A DNA stretch of 64,000 nt. Source: Sthenelais limicola (taxonomy: Eukaryota > Annelida > Polychaeta > Phyllodocida > Sigalionidae). The DNA lies in the NCBI GenBank assembly GCA_942159475.1, contig OW804096.1, forward strand, positions 113,620,194-113,684,193. Reading direction: 5' to 3'. Positions 47,163 to 62,100 of the stretch are shown piece after piece. The translations under genes and the position numbers were made by a program. Numbering within the stretch: position 1 is the stretch's first letter; every line of letters begins with the position of its first letter. Under the pieces are notes generated by a model that was not told the origin of the DNA, searched no databases, and saw only the letters and a list, made by a program, of their open reading frames with translations.

Positions 47163-50100
47163 GTGAACCTTTTTGCTTAAACCCCATCATGAAGTGTGCT
47201 CATTGTGAGGTCGCCTGTGCGACCTTAGAGTGTTCGGAATGCAAAACTGCAGGAGAATATACTGGTAAGTTAGTTACCTTTAACTTCTCATGTTCTGTAC
47301 ATGCATACCGTATATCGCATATCACATGTTTATCTCTTGCAACTTTTGTAATCGTAACTCACTAAATGTATTCCTTCAGAGGAAAAGTGCCAGCTCTGCG
47401 AGGAGTGCTCTGACCTAATTCACAAAGGAAAAATGAAGCATACAGTTACCCCTAGACCTATCAATGTAAGTATTAGTTTCTTGTTTAATAAATATTAAAA
47501 TACCTCTTCGTGCTGTGTAGGCCTACACCTCGAATTGAATTTCTCTTCTCAATTTTCAAAATGGTAGCATACTATAGTAAGATTACCATAGTGTCAAGTT
47601 CTGTGGATTATATTCGCCGAGTAAGCCCAGAAGCAAAGAAGCCGTAGGCCAAGTTGCTTCCGGGCTTACGAGGCGAATTTTGTCCACCAAGGACTTGACA
47701 CTGTGGTCATCTTACTTTTATTCCCACATTTCATGTAAAATTACTTAAGAAATTACATTTTTTGCTACTTTCGATACTATGCTAATACAGCCCCGATTAT
47801 ATTTGTCAGTCCGTGAGCGGCACATATTGTCATTATATTGTCCGCTCACAACCAATTCAGGGAATAAAGCCTCATATATTTCTATCGGAAAAAAGTTTAA
47901 TTCTATTAGGCGAATTGGTTTCATAGATATTCAAGTGTAAAGAAGTTTGAAAAAATGAGGACTTAAGGACTGTTAGGTCACAAATCCATGACCCAGTGTG
48001 GCAGTAGCGCCTGGGATGAAGTAACCCCGGGTCACTCTTAATCTGTTTTGGAATGATATTATAATTTATTTAAAAAATTCAAGATACGGATACCCATATG
48101 GCAGTGACTTTTCTGTCCACTCTTAGTTCATGACTACTGAATTTAGTGCGAAAAGTCACTTTAATTTTAAGATCTTATGCAATTCATTCCGTTAAATCCT
48201 AATTGTTGATTAACCCACCTCTCGTCTTAGTATCAAGTATATGTTTTCATTATTTCGTATAATATTTGATCAATATATTTTTCTGATGATTCAAAGACAA
48301 ATCCTTAACATTTTCCTCAAAAATGAAATGTGTATACTGCACTTGGTTAAAAAAAAGCTCAAACTTTTTTCACTTGCTTAGAAGGAAGAATTCTACCAGG
48401 TAAGTGGCTTACAAGTAGACTTAAAGTAAAACAAAAGGTGCTTTCCCTACTTTTTATTTAATGGCTACTTCCAAACAGCCATTGCTTTGCTTTCTTCTGG
48501 CTTGGGTACTAAGTTCATATTCTCTAAGGGAATTCTGTGAAATAATGGTGCCCTATTTTGATACAATGTGGTGGCCGGGATACAACAATTTTATACACCG
48601 CTCAAATACAAGCTTGGAGCTAAACATTGCCCTCTCTATCTATGCCGTTGGTCAGCTGTGCTTCGCACATCTGGGATAACACCATGGACGTCTGCACTCA
48701 GAAAGTCTCACTCTTTGCGAAACAAAATTAGCTATAGGGCGTGTAAGTTCAAAATGGCCGCCAACAGGTTTGTCACACACTTTCTGCTACTTCCGGGACA
48801 GGAAGTGACGTCGAACGCATTGAAATAGCATTGCGACGAAATGTTTTCACTGTTTATAGATTTATTCTTAGTTCTGACCACTGGATAGCCATATATATGT
48901 AAATGAAATAAATATGTGAAAGAAATGTGAATAAAATCTAATTAGTGAAGATGTTAGCATAAGACTATCAATGCAGTACACATTGAGAAAGTCGACGCTA
49001 TGTTAACAATGGAACAGTGAACAAAATAAAGTAACAAATAGATATGATGTTAGCAAAAGAAAAATGAATCATGAAATACATCACGAGATAGTCAACACAA
49101 TTTTGAAAATGTTAAAATGGAACTATGAAAAATCTTTAATACGTGAAGAGAGGAGAGAAAAGATAAAATGTTAACAAAATTGTTCGCGATAAGATACGAA
49201 ATGTAAACTCATTGTGTTATTATAATATTGTTTAATGGGCGATCATGGAAGAACTGCATATATATGCTGGGGCGATGAAGAGAGGATATTTTTTTCTCCA
49301 ACACAAAGTCTACGGGCGGCCATGACACTTACAGGCCCTATTTAGTATTAAGGGTATCTAAGTTAAAAGAAAAACACCCCTGTACATATCACAATAGCCT
49401 GTCAAGCAAAGAAAAATAGCTATTTTATGTTGTGCCGTTGTCCTCGACATTCCTTTTATTTATTTTTACACAGCCTGTGCCACGAACCTCCATTGCATGC
49501 TCTCTTAAAAAAATAAACCCGATGTAGAGTGAATTCTTGTGAATGTGTCATTATTGACAAATTGCACTGTGTGACTTTAAACAAGGTATGTCCTACCTCT
49601 ACAACCCCTCGCACGTTTCACCGTGAAAGCTAGTAGATGGAACCCTTTTCTCTAGTAAACCAGTAATTCTGTTTAGATCTTTAATGCATGCAAGTGAAAT
49701 GTCAGATGACATTTTGGTATTTTCTTTTTATGGTTTACCATAGGAATTATATTTCATATGGAATAATTTTTAGCAACAATATTTTCGTAAAATGACCTGG
49801 TGAACTGTAGTAGTGTATTGTATGTGTGCGTGGGATATATTCATTGTAGCTAAATATAATTTAAATGGTTCAGAATTAGCTGTATCAGTGGTCCACTAAT
49901 AAAGTGAATCTTTGAAATGAATGACCCTCTTTTGACTAACTCACTCCACAACATCATCACTTTTGCTATTGAATGTACTATTACTGTTAGTGCGATTATT
50001 TTTCCTACAGTCACTATACACACATATTACGCTAGTTTAGTTTCTTTCTATTACCCATTGTCTCTGTGTTGTAGTTTCCATTAAACTGTGCAGTTTGTTT

Positions 50101-53100
50101 CACCAAAGCTATATTGTCACTATTTAAGTTTTTAATTTGATACTTCCAACATTGCTATACATTTCTCCTTGTCTTCCAGGCACAGAAAAATGCCTTGAGG
50201 GATAAGCTGCAAAAGTTATCGCAGTATGTATATGTTTTACATTTTATCAAATCGGAAGTTCCCATGTCAGGTATTTTTATTTAATGTTGTGGGAGTCACA
50301 CTACGAACTGATCATAACCTGGTGGTTGTGTTGATTTCAGAATTCCAGTGCAGACGACTGTTAGTTTTTATTTTTATTTAAGAGCTGTCTGAGCGATGTG
50401 CGATTATGTTGCATAATCTCACTATCCAATCTGGTATTATTTGGGCAGGGGAGGGAATTAGTTTGTTTTAAGATATACCATTGGAACGTCTCAGGCCCAT
50501 ATTACTGTCAAGACAGACAGAACCAGGGTTCGACTTGTCACCTAGGTGGAGAGCTAAATTTATTACCCCTTGGCTTACTCCCCTCGTCAGATCTCTTAGT
50601 GAGCACTCGAGGCCACCCGTGTGGCCATGGCGCGTGCCTCCACCATAAATCAAAACTGTCAATGCTCCCTGACCGTGCGTGCATGCGTGAGATGCTGTCT
50701 CTGATCCCTGTCTCCTGATTGGCTAGTCAGACCTCTGATTGGGCGGCATGAAACACTTGGCCCATGAACCCTAATCCCGCTGCACAATCCTGACTCGTCC
50801 CACCCATCCGCCCATGGCATGTATCGGCATGGCCTTGACGTGCATGTGCAAAGCAATTCCACTCGTCTATCCCTTGTCAGGCCAGAAATAAACTCTGAAT
50901 TATGAGTTTTGAAGTCTTTTGAAAATAATTTTTGCCTCAAGAACGTCTGCCCAGACTTAGTGAAAACATGGCGGCCATGGTGAAATCGGGTCACCAGCCA
51001 AAAAAATAAAACTGCTATTTGAGCGATTTGAATGACTTCTACACAATAATCCGGGCATATGAGGTTGAATACAAGCTTAGATTAGACGTTCATGCATTTA
51101 TATTCAGTCAATGGTTAATCATTACGGCTTCCCTAGTATCCACGAGCATAGGGGCTCTAATGATCTGAGACACAGTGAACATAAGGGCCCACCACTTGGG
51201 CAGCAAGGCCCGCCACTGCGTGTGCAGCGACAAGGCCCACCAACAAAACCGCCTTAGCATAAATAGTGAAGCGCATGAGCCCAAGTCAAAAACAAACATG
51301 GCGGCAGAAAGCATGGCTTCCCACAAGATGGAGGTGGTGAAATTGTGATATTTCCATCAAAAGGAATATTGCCACACTTTAATATGTTCATAAACTATAG
51401 TTTGGGATAGTTTTTTAAGTCGACATGACTCATTTACACAGATTATACGGATATTATTGTGTCAGTGCCCATCAGTGAATGTGAATGGCCGCCAGTGCCT
51501 CTCCTCTCGTCGTATATAAATAGAAGTAGGTCATCAAAATTATTCACGGAATAATCGTTAAACAATAAACCTTTAAACACCCTCTCCTGCCCAATTTTTT
51601 GTTTCAGTTTTACTGAAGGCTTTAGTCGATTAACCAAAAATAAACGTGTAAGCCTATAAAGTTCACTCCTTCTTGTTTTTGAGAAACGATCTTGTATCAT
51701 TTTTACATTCGTAAAGTATTAGTACGTCCATATCAACCATCTGAGACAAATTCTGAATATCCTAAGTATTTTGGAATTGCGTGAATGCGACGTAGAACCA
51801 CCATGAGCAAAATGCCATTGATTCAATAGTCCATAAGATGTAGTGTTGATGATATTCTTTGCAGGGAAACAGGGGGCATTAGAAGAAGAAAAAACGAGAT
51901 GGCAGGTTTGAGACGTGATCTCCAACAACAGTAGGTTTTGACTTGCATTTCCACAATCATAGTTAATTAGTCAATTATCTAGGACGATCTTACGGTATTG
52001 CTGGTCCGTGACGATTTTTCTGTCCATATCCGATGGCTAGTTTTTCAAATTTTAACTTTTTGCTTCATTTCTGAAACATGTCCGAGTGTTATGTACTCTT
52101 GATCCACTACGCCATCCCTGAGAAATTATTTAATAAATCTTGACTCAACAAACTTGAAAGTGTTCCTACATGACTATTATTGTGTTACCAGCTTCCTAGA
52201 TATTTGGCTAGATAAGTCTAATCTCAATGCCAAGCGAAATCTAGTAGTTAAGTAACTTCTGGACGTTTTCTAATATCTCAACTTCCATCCTGCACATATT
52301 TTATTACTACTTGTATACTTGTAAAGTCCGAAACGTATATTGATTATTCCCAATTTATTCATTCAGCATCAGAGACAAAGAACAGGAACTCAGGAGAGTT
52401 GTTCAAGAACTACAATCTAAGGTCAAAGACCGATGCCGATCCATTTACATACAACTTAAAGATGAGATCAACGATCAATGTATTGTGTTAAGTGAACAGG
52501 AAGTTTTGCTTGAGGAACGTACCAATGCCATCGACAGGGTATGTAAGGTTAAACCCAGCGCCACCCCTCTTTATCCCAGTCTATGAAGTCCACTTAAAAA
52601 GAGGGCCGATATTATATAGCTTCCAGTGGAAAGAAAATTAGGTCTCTGGCAAAGAATTAGATCAGACTGTCTTGTTATTGGCAGATTTATATCTGCCAAT
52701 TTTTCACTCACTCTCTCCCTATCCATATCCCACTCTCTCTCCCTCTCTATCTATCTATCTCTCTCCTCTCCCTCAGAGGCTCTCCCTATCTCTCCTTTCT
52801 CCCTATCCCACACTCTCTCTCCCCTCTCCTCTCCTCCCACTGATAACTAATAAGGTAATCAAATGTGTGTAAATTTTCTTTAAACTTTTTTTAGAAATGG
52901 GAATAAATGTATAGTTCCAACACCATTGCATGCTCCACATGCTACGGAAAAAATACAACTTTGAATGGAATTGGTGGGACAATTAGAAGGAAAGTTCTGA
53001 TGGTTTTTCAAAGTTCAATCAGAAACACCCACTCTTTCCCCCCTCTCCTCTCTCACCTCTCTCACCTCTCTCCCACTCTCCCACTCTCCCACTCTCCCTC

Positions 53101-56100
53101 TCTCCTCTCTCTTACCCTCTCTCTCCCTCTCCTCTTTCACCCCTCTTTCACCCTTTCTATCTTATCTATCTCATCCATCCATCTACCTAATATCTATCCC
53201 ATCCATCCATCCCCCAATCCCCCATTCCGGAAATGAAACATTTACATTGTAAGTCAATCATTTTAGTACAGTCAATCTTCGTTAATATAACAATCCCCAA
53301 ACACATCCATCCCATGAATTTGTTATGCAGGATAAAGGCAGTCAGGATATTGGATGTTGAACTGAATGCAAAAAAATCGGCCAATATTTTTGGAGGAGTC
53401 CCTGTCCTTAGAAGCATATCCTTGTTAAATAATTGAGGGACAGTCATTTAGATTCATCCAATAAAGTATGATTTTTTTCTGCGGTTGGCCCGGGGTCTGC
53501 AGTATATAGTTTTCAGCTGGCGTTGATAAGAGCTTGGAACGTCTCGGACCCAATGGTCCCGGTTTTCTACCTGTCCATGTCCCCTAGACGCTTTTCTCAG
53601 TAACTGGTCTATTTTTATCTTTTGCCATATTTTCACGGTCACCCAGAACTGTTACTTGTTAATGTTTTTTCCTGGTGTCCTTGAACTGGTGGATATTTAG
53701 ACCCGTATAATTTTACTTTTTACAGATTTCTAAATTACGTTCTCTACAAATATTGTTTTCTGTCCATTACAGATATTACACTTCAAATTCTCATTTGCTT
53801 CCAGCCCAAAAATACATTTTGGTTTTCTAAACCCACTGTCCCTCCCTCAATACTTATGTACATAATTTCTCCCGGAGAAAAATTTGATTAAATCCCAGCA
53901 TTTTAATCGAGCATAACGTACTGACTAGATTTTGAACCATCTGATCAATATTTTCAATTTCTTACAATTACAATTGATTATAATTTATTGCTTGTATACA
54001 CGGCAACTGCTGATGCCCGTAATTTGTTACTTGTTTTACTTCCCCGGCATTTGGCGCCTGACAAATAAAATCGATTAAGTTTAAATTCACACAATACAGC
54101 CCGAAAGCTAGTGAATAAACAAACCAAACTAATAATATAGGGTTTCAATTCCTACCTATCATCATTAGACTACCGGGATTCTCGATATAAAACGATAATT
54201 ACCTACCTCGATACAAGTTTAAATTCTATTTGAACACATTGTTCGTTGTAACATTTCTTTAGCTGCGTTATTTCTTTTCCTTTTAGTTGCAAAGAGAAAT
54301 GGAGAAAACTATTCATGATCTTGACGAAGACGAGTTCCTCGATAGCCTCCATGACATGGAAACACAGGTGAGGAATACAAAGTCCCGCATTTCGTTAATA
54401 GTAATTATTTTGCGGGTGACAACATACACAGGCGATGGGACGCCTCGCTAACAGGCATTTCAACGGATTTTGCCTGGCGTCACAGCTACTATTTCACCTG
54501 GATGTTATGTTTTTCCTCTCGTACTTGGTGGTGCTTGCCTACTGACGGAGAACGTGGGATTTTAGTAACCACCAACATGTTTAAGTGTATGAGTATTGTA
54601 TAAATATGATTTGAATATTTGTCAAATTTTAAATAAAGAAAGTGATATATTAATATATAGTATTTTTATACATTCCCCTGGGTGATTAATGATCATAAAA
54701 CAGCCATTTCTTTCTGGCCCACCAACCCGAGAACTGGGCTCGGTACTGAAGCCAATTTTCTGGATTCATTCAACTGTAATATATATACTACGAATTGTTA
54801 TGACAAAAAGCTACTAACTAGGACTAAAACTGTGACTTCGATTGGCTCAAGCTTCCTGGGATCTCAGATCTCATTGACAATGACTTGTCAGCTGCTAACT
54901 TGTTTGAAATAATTGCAGCAAGGTTCCTTTTACCTATTTTGAATATTTGTTTCTTAAATTTTTTTCAGATTTCCTCCCTTCATCTTGATACTTTGCCCAC
55001 ACCCTTACCAGAATTTTCCCTCAAACGGATTGTGGATATTTCCAGTGTGGATGAAAAGATTCAACAAATTTGCCTAAGGGAACCGCAAACAGGTAATCAT
55101 TTTCCCCTCTTGACATCTAGCTCTTTCTCTCTCTGTTAGTGCAAGAAGTCCCATTTTTTTTAATCATTTTGTTTTGATATCTCTGTCTCTACTGCCAATA
55201 AAAACAACCGAAAAAAAATATATATCATTTCCTTGCCCAAGCTGAACCAAATGCTTTTTACCTACTACATGTATCTTTGCGTGATACCTAATGACTTTGC
55301 TGTAACAGTAAGACTGGAATGACTTGACAATGTTACCAATGATTGAAGAAGAGCAAAGAATATATGGACTAACCGGAAAATACAATTTATTTTGCACAGA
55401 TGAAGACCCTCTTCGCATTGCAGCTATTACAGTCGATGAAGGTAAGATTCAAGATATAGCTATTTAGTATTGTTGTTCTGTATTAGTCAAAGACTAGTAG
55501 GAATTGCTTCACAAACTTCCGAACATAAACAACCCCAGGGGTCCTTTTGACTTGTATGATAGCTCCATTCTTTGAGAGGGGAATCCGAAATAACGTTTAA
55601 CAAATCATCGTGAGAAATGAAGTATGAAAAGTTGTATGATATTCGTTTCAAATATAATTGGTTCCAGTTACAGTTTTGGCAAATTAACGACATATGTATG
55701 GTTTAAGTCCAAGCATAAATCTCGCCCTAGTTTGTTTGTTTACAAATTGCAGACGGCCTAGATCTCTGGATAAAACGGGAACAATTCTGTTAAAATCAAT
55801 ATGTAAAAGACTTGTGAAGGTTGTAGATTCGATCAGAAAAATATTATCTAGGTCTAGCCGATCTAACTTAGAGTTGACAACAGCAAACAACGATGTAAAC
55901 AGTAAAATTTACGGGAAACTAGACCTCTGCTCTTAGTAATAATAATATACTTCACTCTGAAACAAGAAAGTTTCTGTTGAAATGAAATTTCTACGCTTAT
56001 TCATAATTTTAGACTATAATGTAATTCATCTTTTTCCCGAGCTAAGACCAAATTCACCAATTGAAAAACCCTCCTTGAAGGAATTATACTTACCCAGTGA

Positions 56101-59100
56101 CTTATTGGAATCATCGAAAAGAATTCATACTCTCTTCTGTTTCTCTCCTCATTCCCCTTGCCAAACAAGATTTTTCTCACGACGCTATTTCCCACCGTCA
56201 AGACCCAAAACCGAAACAGCCCCTAAATACTAATGGATCAGGCTCCTCATACTCTCTCCCCTCCTCCTGCCTGTGATTGTGGACATTACTAGTACCTAGT
56301 CCCCGTGAGCCTTGTACATCCTTTTATCATAATTGGCTGCATGAATGTGTTAAATAAAAAAAAAGATCTCACCCTCCCTCTCTTCTCTCTCCCTCCCTCA
56401 AGGAGAAGGAGATTAACAACATTAAGACGTTTTCACTTTCTGATTGAAGAATTGAAATACCTGCAGGATCCTCTGCTCTGTATTAGTCCCTCTCTGTAGA
56501 AATCTGCCTCGATCAGGGGAGCGGCTGGAAGATCTGGGAGGTTCCAAAATAGTTTCCCAGAAATCTGCCAACCTGTTTATCACTGTAAAGTCTTTTTTGA
56601 TAAATAAAAGATTGCTCTTATCCTTTTTATACCCTTACAGTCTATGCTCAGGGCCTATCAGATCAGATATATCATGGCTGTATGCCTCCCGTGCTAATGG
56701 CTTACCCGGCCCTGGAGTACTCCTAATTGGAGTAGTTTTTACCAAGATATATTCTCTATTATCCGCCGCCGCCCTGGGTGGGAAAATTTACCAGGGCTTT
56801 TGTTTATCACTCCCAACTTGCATCCCTGGTTTTTATGTTCATCCTGTCAATAAATTTGTCTCCCAAGTGCACTTTTCAATAACATATCAAATTTTGACAC
56901 CGAAAAAGGGGGTAGGTCTCCTCTATGAAACCATAGATCTTCCTGAGGGCCCCCTTTGGAGAAAATGGAGTTACGTTATTAAATAGATACAGTAGTATTT
57001 GATAGATAGGAAGATACAGCGACTACATTAATGTGAGAAACTAATATGGCAGTAATCTTGCTTTAAACGTGTTTATGTGCTTTCTTTTTCCATATCTAGT
57101 TTTTTAAACACACTGGGGTTATTTTCAGGAATGTGTATGCAAGGTAATGTGTTTGGGCGGATGTCCAAGGACGGAACGTTCTTGCTCCAGCCTACGGAGA
57201 TTGATACTGACAAGCTCGACATCTCCCTCGGCATCATAAGTGCCGCCATCAAGTAAGTAGTCTAAATTAATGGACTAAATGGCAACTTTTATTTTTCATC
57301 TTTGGGTACAGCTATGCTATAAATTTGATGCGTTTGTTCTCTTCAATAGCCCTGTCGTTTCCTTTCATGATCCTGTACAGTACATTTTTATTTTTTTTAT
57401 CAGTTTTTTATTCAGTAGAGTATTGTGGCTTTTGCCAAAAAACGTTTTGTATGGCTTGCGTCATATTCTGAAATTTAGCTAGCACATTTTGAATAAGGAA
57501 TTTAATTTAGAGTTAATAAAAGATAGATTGGGTCAAACCACGCGTATAAAATCTCTAACAAAATTACAGGTCAAATACGTGTTCCTTATTAGCATGGCAA
57601 TATAGCCTGAATACGGACATACCCCCCTCAATCAGTAAGAAAAGTTTTAGAGTAGGATGGGCAGAGAGCGTTTCTTCGTTCATCCAAAAACGAAACATGA
57701 CATATACCCTATAGCTATTCTTACTGCCAAGTTAAATCGGTTAAAACCCATTCCTCCTCGTTTTACACCCCTTGAATTGCCTTCCATCATTTTGCATTCT
57801 CTTTTTAGAAAAACTTACATTGAAGATATGGATTGGCAGACACTCCATGATTCAAATATAGAGCCATCGCTCGGTGAGCACCTGTTCGTCATGGACGAAG
57901 AATACAATTTGTGGCTACGAGGAAGAGTTGAGGAAATAAGACCTGATGGTGTAAGTGACAAAATTTATTCTGTACCCCCAGCAAACAGATAAAATGACCC
58001 AAGGAAATCGGCGTCAAAGGCAATTGACCTCTCTCAGTCTTGAATATTCTATGGAAATTAGCAATACGCATTTTATGGAAATAACAATTTCAAAAATAAT
58101 TTTTATGTTAGGAAATTGTGGACAGTAAGGTTAGTATGCGAAGCATCGTTGGAAGTTCCGTTGAACACTTTTTAAGACGTTTACTGTTATTAACAATCTT
58201 ATTACCGTCCATCCTGTTCAAATTGTGAATATTAAGTTTTACTTCAAATTGGAATAACTCGCATGTTCTTTAGACGTTAAATTAAAGTGAACCCATTTAT
58301 GCAACTTTTTGACAATGTCATAAAATCTATATTCACATTTTGATTGATGTTTGAAAATATATAAGACATTTCTATGCCGATAGTATGGGATGGTGGCGAC
58401 TTTCTTGATTGTTAAAATGTCCATAATTATCCAAGTGACCCTAGTTTTCCCCAAACCATGGTGTCATTACTATTAAGTTCTTGACATTGTTTTCTCATAC
58501 CAGGGTTCCCGCAATCACCAAAAATTTAGATATTTCTACACTAAAATCAATGCAATGCAACCGTTAAAATTATTAAATTCTTAAATATGCTGAAATAAAG
58601 AGTTGTTAAGAAGTTGTTTATGATGTTAGTCATAGCTGTGCACCTTGTTCGTTTCATTTTGTGTTGCATCTCATTTTTACAATTTTTTCATTCCAGCATT
58701 GTCAGATATTGTTCATGGACTACGGAAATATTAAACCAGTTGCCGCCGATAAGCTTTTGCCAAAGAGACCCAGTTTATATGATAATTTCCCCCCACAGGT
58801 ATGTAACTTATTCCTACCTTTGATATCAAGGCTTTATTAATTAGTTCTATACATTCATAATCCTAGGCGTGACATTCTGAGACCAATTCAAATACCTTAA
58901 TGGCGCCCTTGCTTATCTCTATGGAAACCGGGATGAATATTAGCTTATTAGGAGGCTAGCAAGTATTCTGTTCATGGTTAGTATATTTGAAGCCGTCTTT
59001 TAGAGGCGGGTGAGGTTTTGTAGGGAACAGAACGGAGTATCTTGTAGCACATGACTAGGTCTTGGTTGTTTACTTGGGGTGTGTGTGTGGGGGGGGGGGG

Positions 59101-62100
59101 GGCTAGGTGAATATATAGGGGTCTGTGAGGGTGGGTAGGGGGTGAGTGTGTAGATCTAAATATAATGATCTTACAGGAAACAGGAAGTGGAAACTAGTAA
59201 CCAAACACCACATGTAACCAATGCTTGAGAAGGAGACGGAGAGGGAGGAGATGTACAAGGCAGTGTAGTGATAAGGCACAAGTGACCAACTATAGTACAG
59301 AGGACTGCTGATAGATAAAATTTATCTATCAGCAGGTTTAGTGATTGAAGGATTTCGTTTATAAACCTGTTGTATATATAGGGGTGTCAGAAGTCGTGAA
59401 ATCACTAATTTGTATCTGTCTTTAAAAAGTCCTTATAATCTTTTCAGACCATAGAGTGCACACTATTCGACGGCCCTAAAATGGATATCCCTAACAGTGC
59501 ACGGTGGGCTTTTGCCGACACACTCCATGATGCCCAAAGTCCTTGTAATTGCAAGATCATTACCAAGGTAAACAATCAATTTGTGTTTGTGTGTGAAATT
59601 TTTCTGTCTGGTATCGATACAGCTTTTGGGGAGTTTATTTTTAGTTTCGTCGCTGTCGTACTAAGACTACGAAAAAAACCCTCAACCAATCCTCTGCTTT
59701 TACAGAGAGGCCATGTTTTACTGTAAGACGTCAATGCCTAACATTTATATCATTTTATATGACAGTTTATTGTATTTAATTTAGCTATAGCGTCGTTTCA
59801 TATGTAACGTTCTGTCTCACTCCACATGACATTATGAAATTCCATTTTAGGTGACTGTAGAGGGCAGCTATCGTGAGTTGTGGAAGGTAGAAATAACAGT
59901 CAACCACGACGGCATTGTTTCTAACATCAACGACCTGGTCCAAACTAAAAGTGAGTATTCATGTCTTAATGGCGGTGTACGTTTTAAACGGAACTTTGGT
60001 TTACTTGCTTACATTAGCCTTTCAGTAATTACTTCCTTTTTCAATTCTAGAATTTAATACGTATGTCCTTATACTTCAGTTGAAGAAGCAGCGCAGGGCC
60101 AAGGAGCCATTGCATGCAGGGATGTACGCTTGATGGACAACCCAGAAATATATTCAAAGTTGACTAAATTGTCCGTTGAGCACCCTTCCGCTGAGAGAAA
60201 CGCTCCGAAGAATCAGGGAGGCGATAAGAGTTCGGACAATTCCGATCAGGCTTCAAACACAACAGTGGGTTCCAACCAACAGGACAGCCTCAACGACTAT
60301 ATCGAAGAACACATGAATACAGTGCCAAAGCAAACCCCTGCCGACCTACCGACCCCAGAGCAGAACGACCTCAATGACATGGACAGCCACCATAGGTACA
60401 ACTCCGAGAGGCAGGACATGGACAAAGTTAGGGAAGTGTCTGATGGAGAGGAACTGCTGGAGCATCTCCAGCATCGCCATGCAGACTCCCCTAGTTGTGA
60501 TGATTACCAGTCCGCTGCCTCCTCCCTAGACGAAGCAGCAAGTGGTAGCATCACGCCTGTCTCTGCCTCGTCTCATGTCAGCAATCTGCCCCAACAAATC
60601 CAAGACAGCAACCTGCCCCAACAAATCCAGGATGGACCCGTCGACCTCGAGCAAGAGGAGCCCGCCTTCGCTGAGATGCAGAAAGTGGAGAAGCGAAAGA
60701 AGAAGAAGAAGAGGCGAGATAGTGATCGCAGTGCAGAAGAAAGGAATGGAGACGACCAGGAAAAACATCAGAACCCTGAAAGTGAACAGGCAGCGGCTCC
60801 TGGTAACGTTCCTCTAAAGTCTTGCTTTATAAGGAATACTAGTCCAAGAACACTAGATTTAACTCCTTATTAGGGGCGTAGTGTTAACAAAGCCCGTTTT
60901 TCCTCTCACTTACTTACTTAAATATACTGACAAAAAGCCATACAACCCTAGGCTCATCTTAGGAATGTAGTTGGGTGTCTCGTCCTTTGTTCTGCCATAT
61001 CCATCATCGGCTAGGGGTGTCCTTTTTTTAGAAATGGGAAATAAATGTATGATTCGAAAACCGCTGTGCTCCTCACATTGTGAGGGTCAAATAAGACGTT
61101 GAATCGCAATGATGCCATTTCTCAGTCGGGTGACTGAAATCAGTAAATACAATAATTTCGATTATTTTGTTAAAATTCTCTGAAAATATATAATCTTTAT
61201 TTTGCCGTCGGTGGTGATTTCTATCACTATTCTAACTTCATTGCATCAAATTCCCGCACACTGGCGAGGCCCAAGCTTGGCCTGGCCAGGCTCTGACTGA
61301 CGGAACTTAATGTTAGTGCAATATCTTGTGTTTTCTAAATGTTCTCTCATTCTTGCAGAAGACAAGCCGTTTATTCTTAGTGAATGGCTCGCGAATATGG
61401 GTCAAGAATCGCCGGATCACAAGAAACTTAGGGCCAACCTCCAGTGAGTTTAACACTTCCAAGTTATACTGACATTTATGTACCTGCGACATTCATCAGT
61501 TAAATCACCAAAACGCATTCATTTATATGTACCTATTGTACAATTCTCCTGCTTTAAATTAAATGGTACCTCTGTTTTAGGGAACCGGCCAGGTCTGTAA
61601 TGAAATCTGTCGTTTATTATTTTGCTTGACCTTTCGAATAACCTTAACATTAGGTACCTTTATTCATCTTCAATATTTGTTAGAATAATATTGAATTTAC
61701 CAAAAACCGCAGCTTCTGTGCTAAGAAGTGAGGATTTTTTTGTCAGGCAAATGCCTTTCTATGTATCAAAATGACCGTTAATATTATATTTACAATTTAT
61801 ATTTACATACTTTATTTTTGTTTCTTTGTTTAACGGGATTCTATCTAATAAACAAAAGCAACCTTAGGTAACAATCTCGAGATTAGATGGGGCTAGTTTG
61901 ACCTTGGAATACTTAAGCTGGCATGTATGAATGGATGGTATGAGTGATATGAGTAAATGGTAATGTGAGCGTAGCTTATTATAGTAAAAAGTAAGTTCGT
62001 ATCTCAACAGATTTATATTAAAGGGAAAATATTATTTCATGAACATGTTAGTTACTTAAAGTTCCTGTTCTGTTCATTGATTTCTGAATGGTCCTTACCT

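Noticed and set aside
50659..50994. 111-codon minus-strand frame in a Tudor-gene intron
   Set aside because: No domain, no splice partner, and it lies in a GC-richer patch where stops are rarer.
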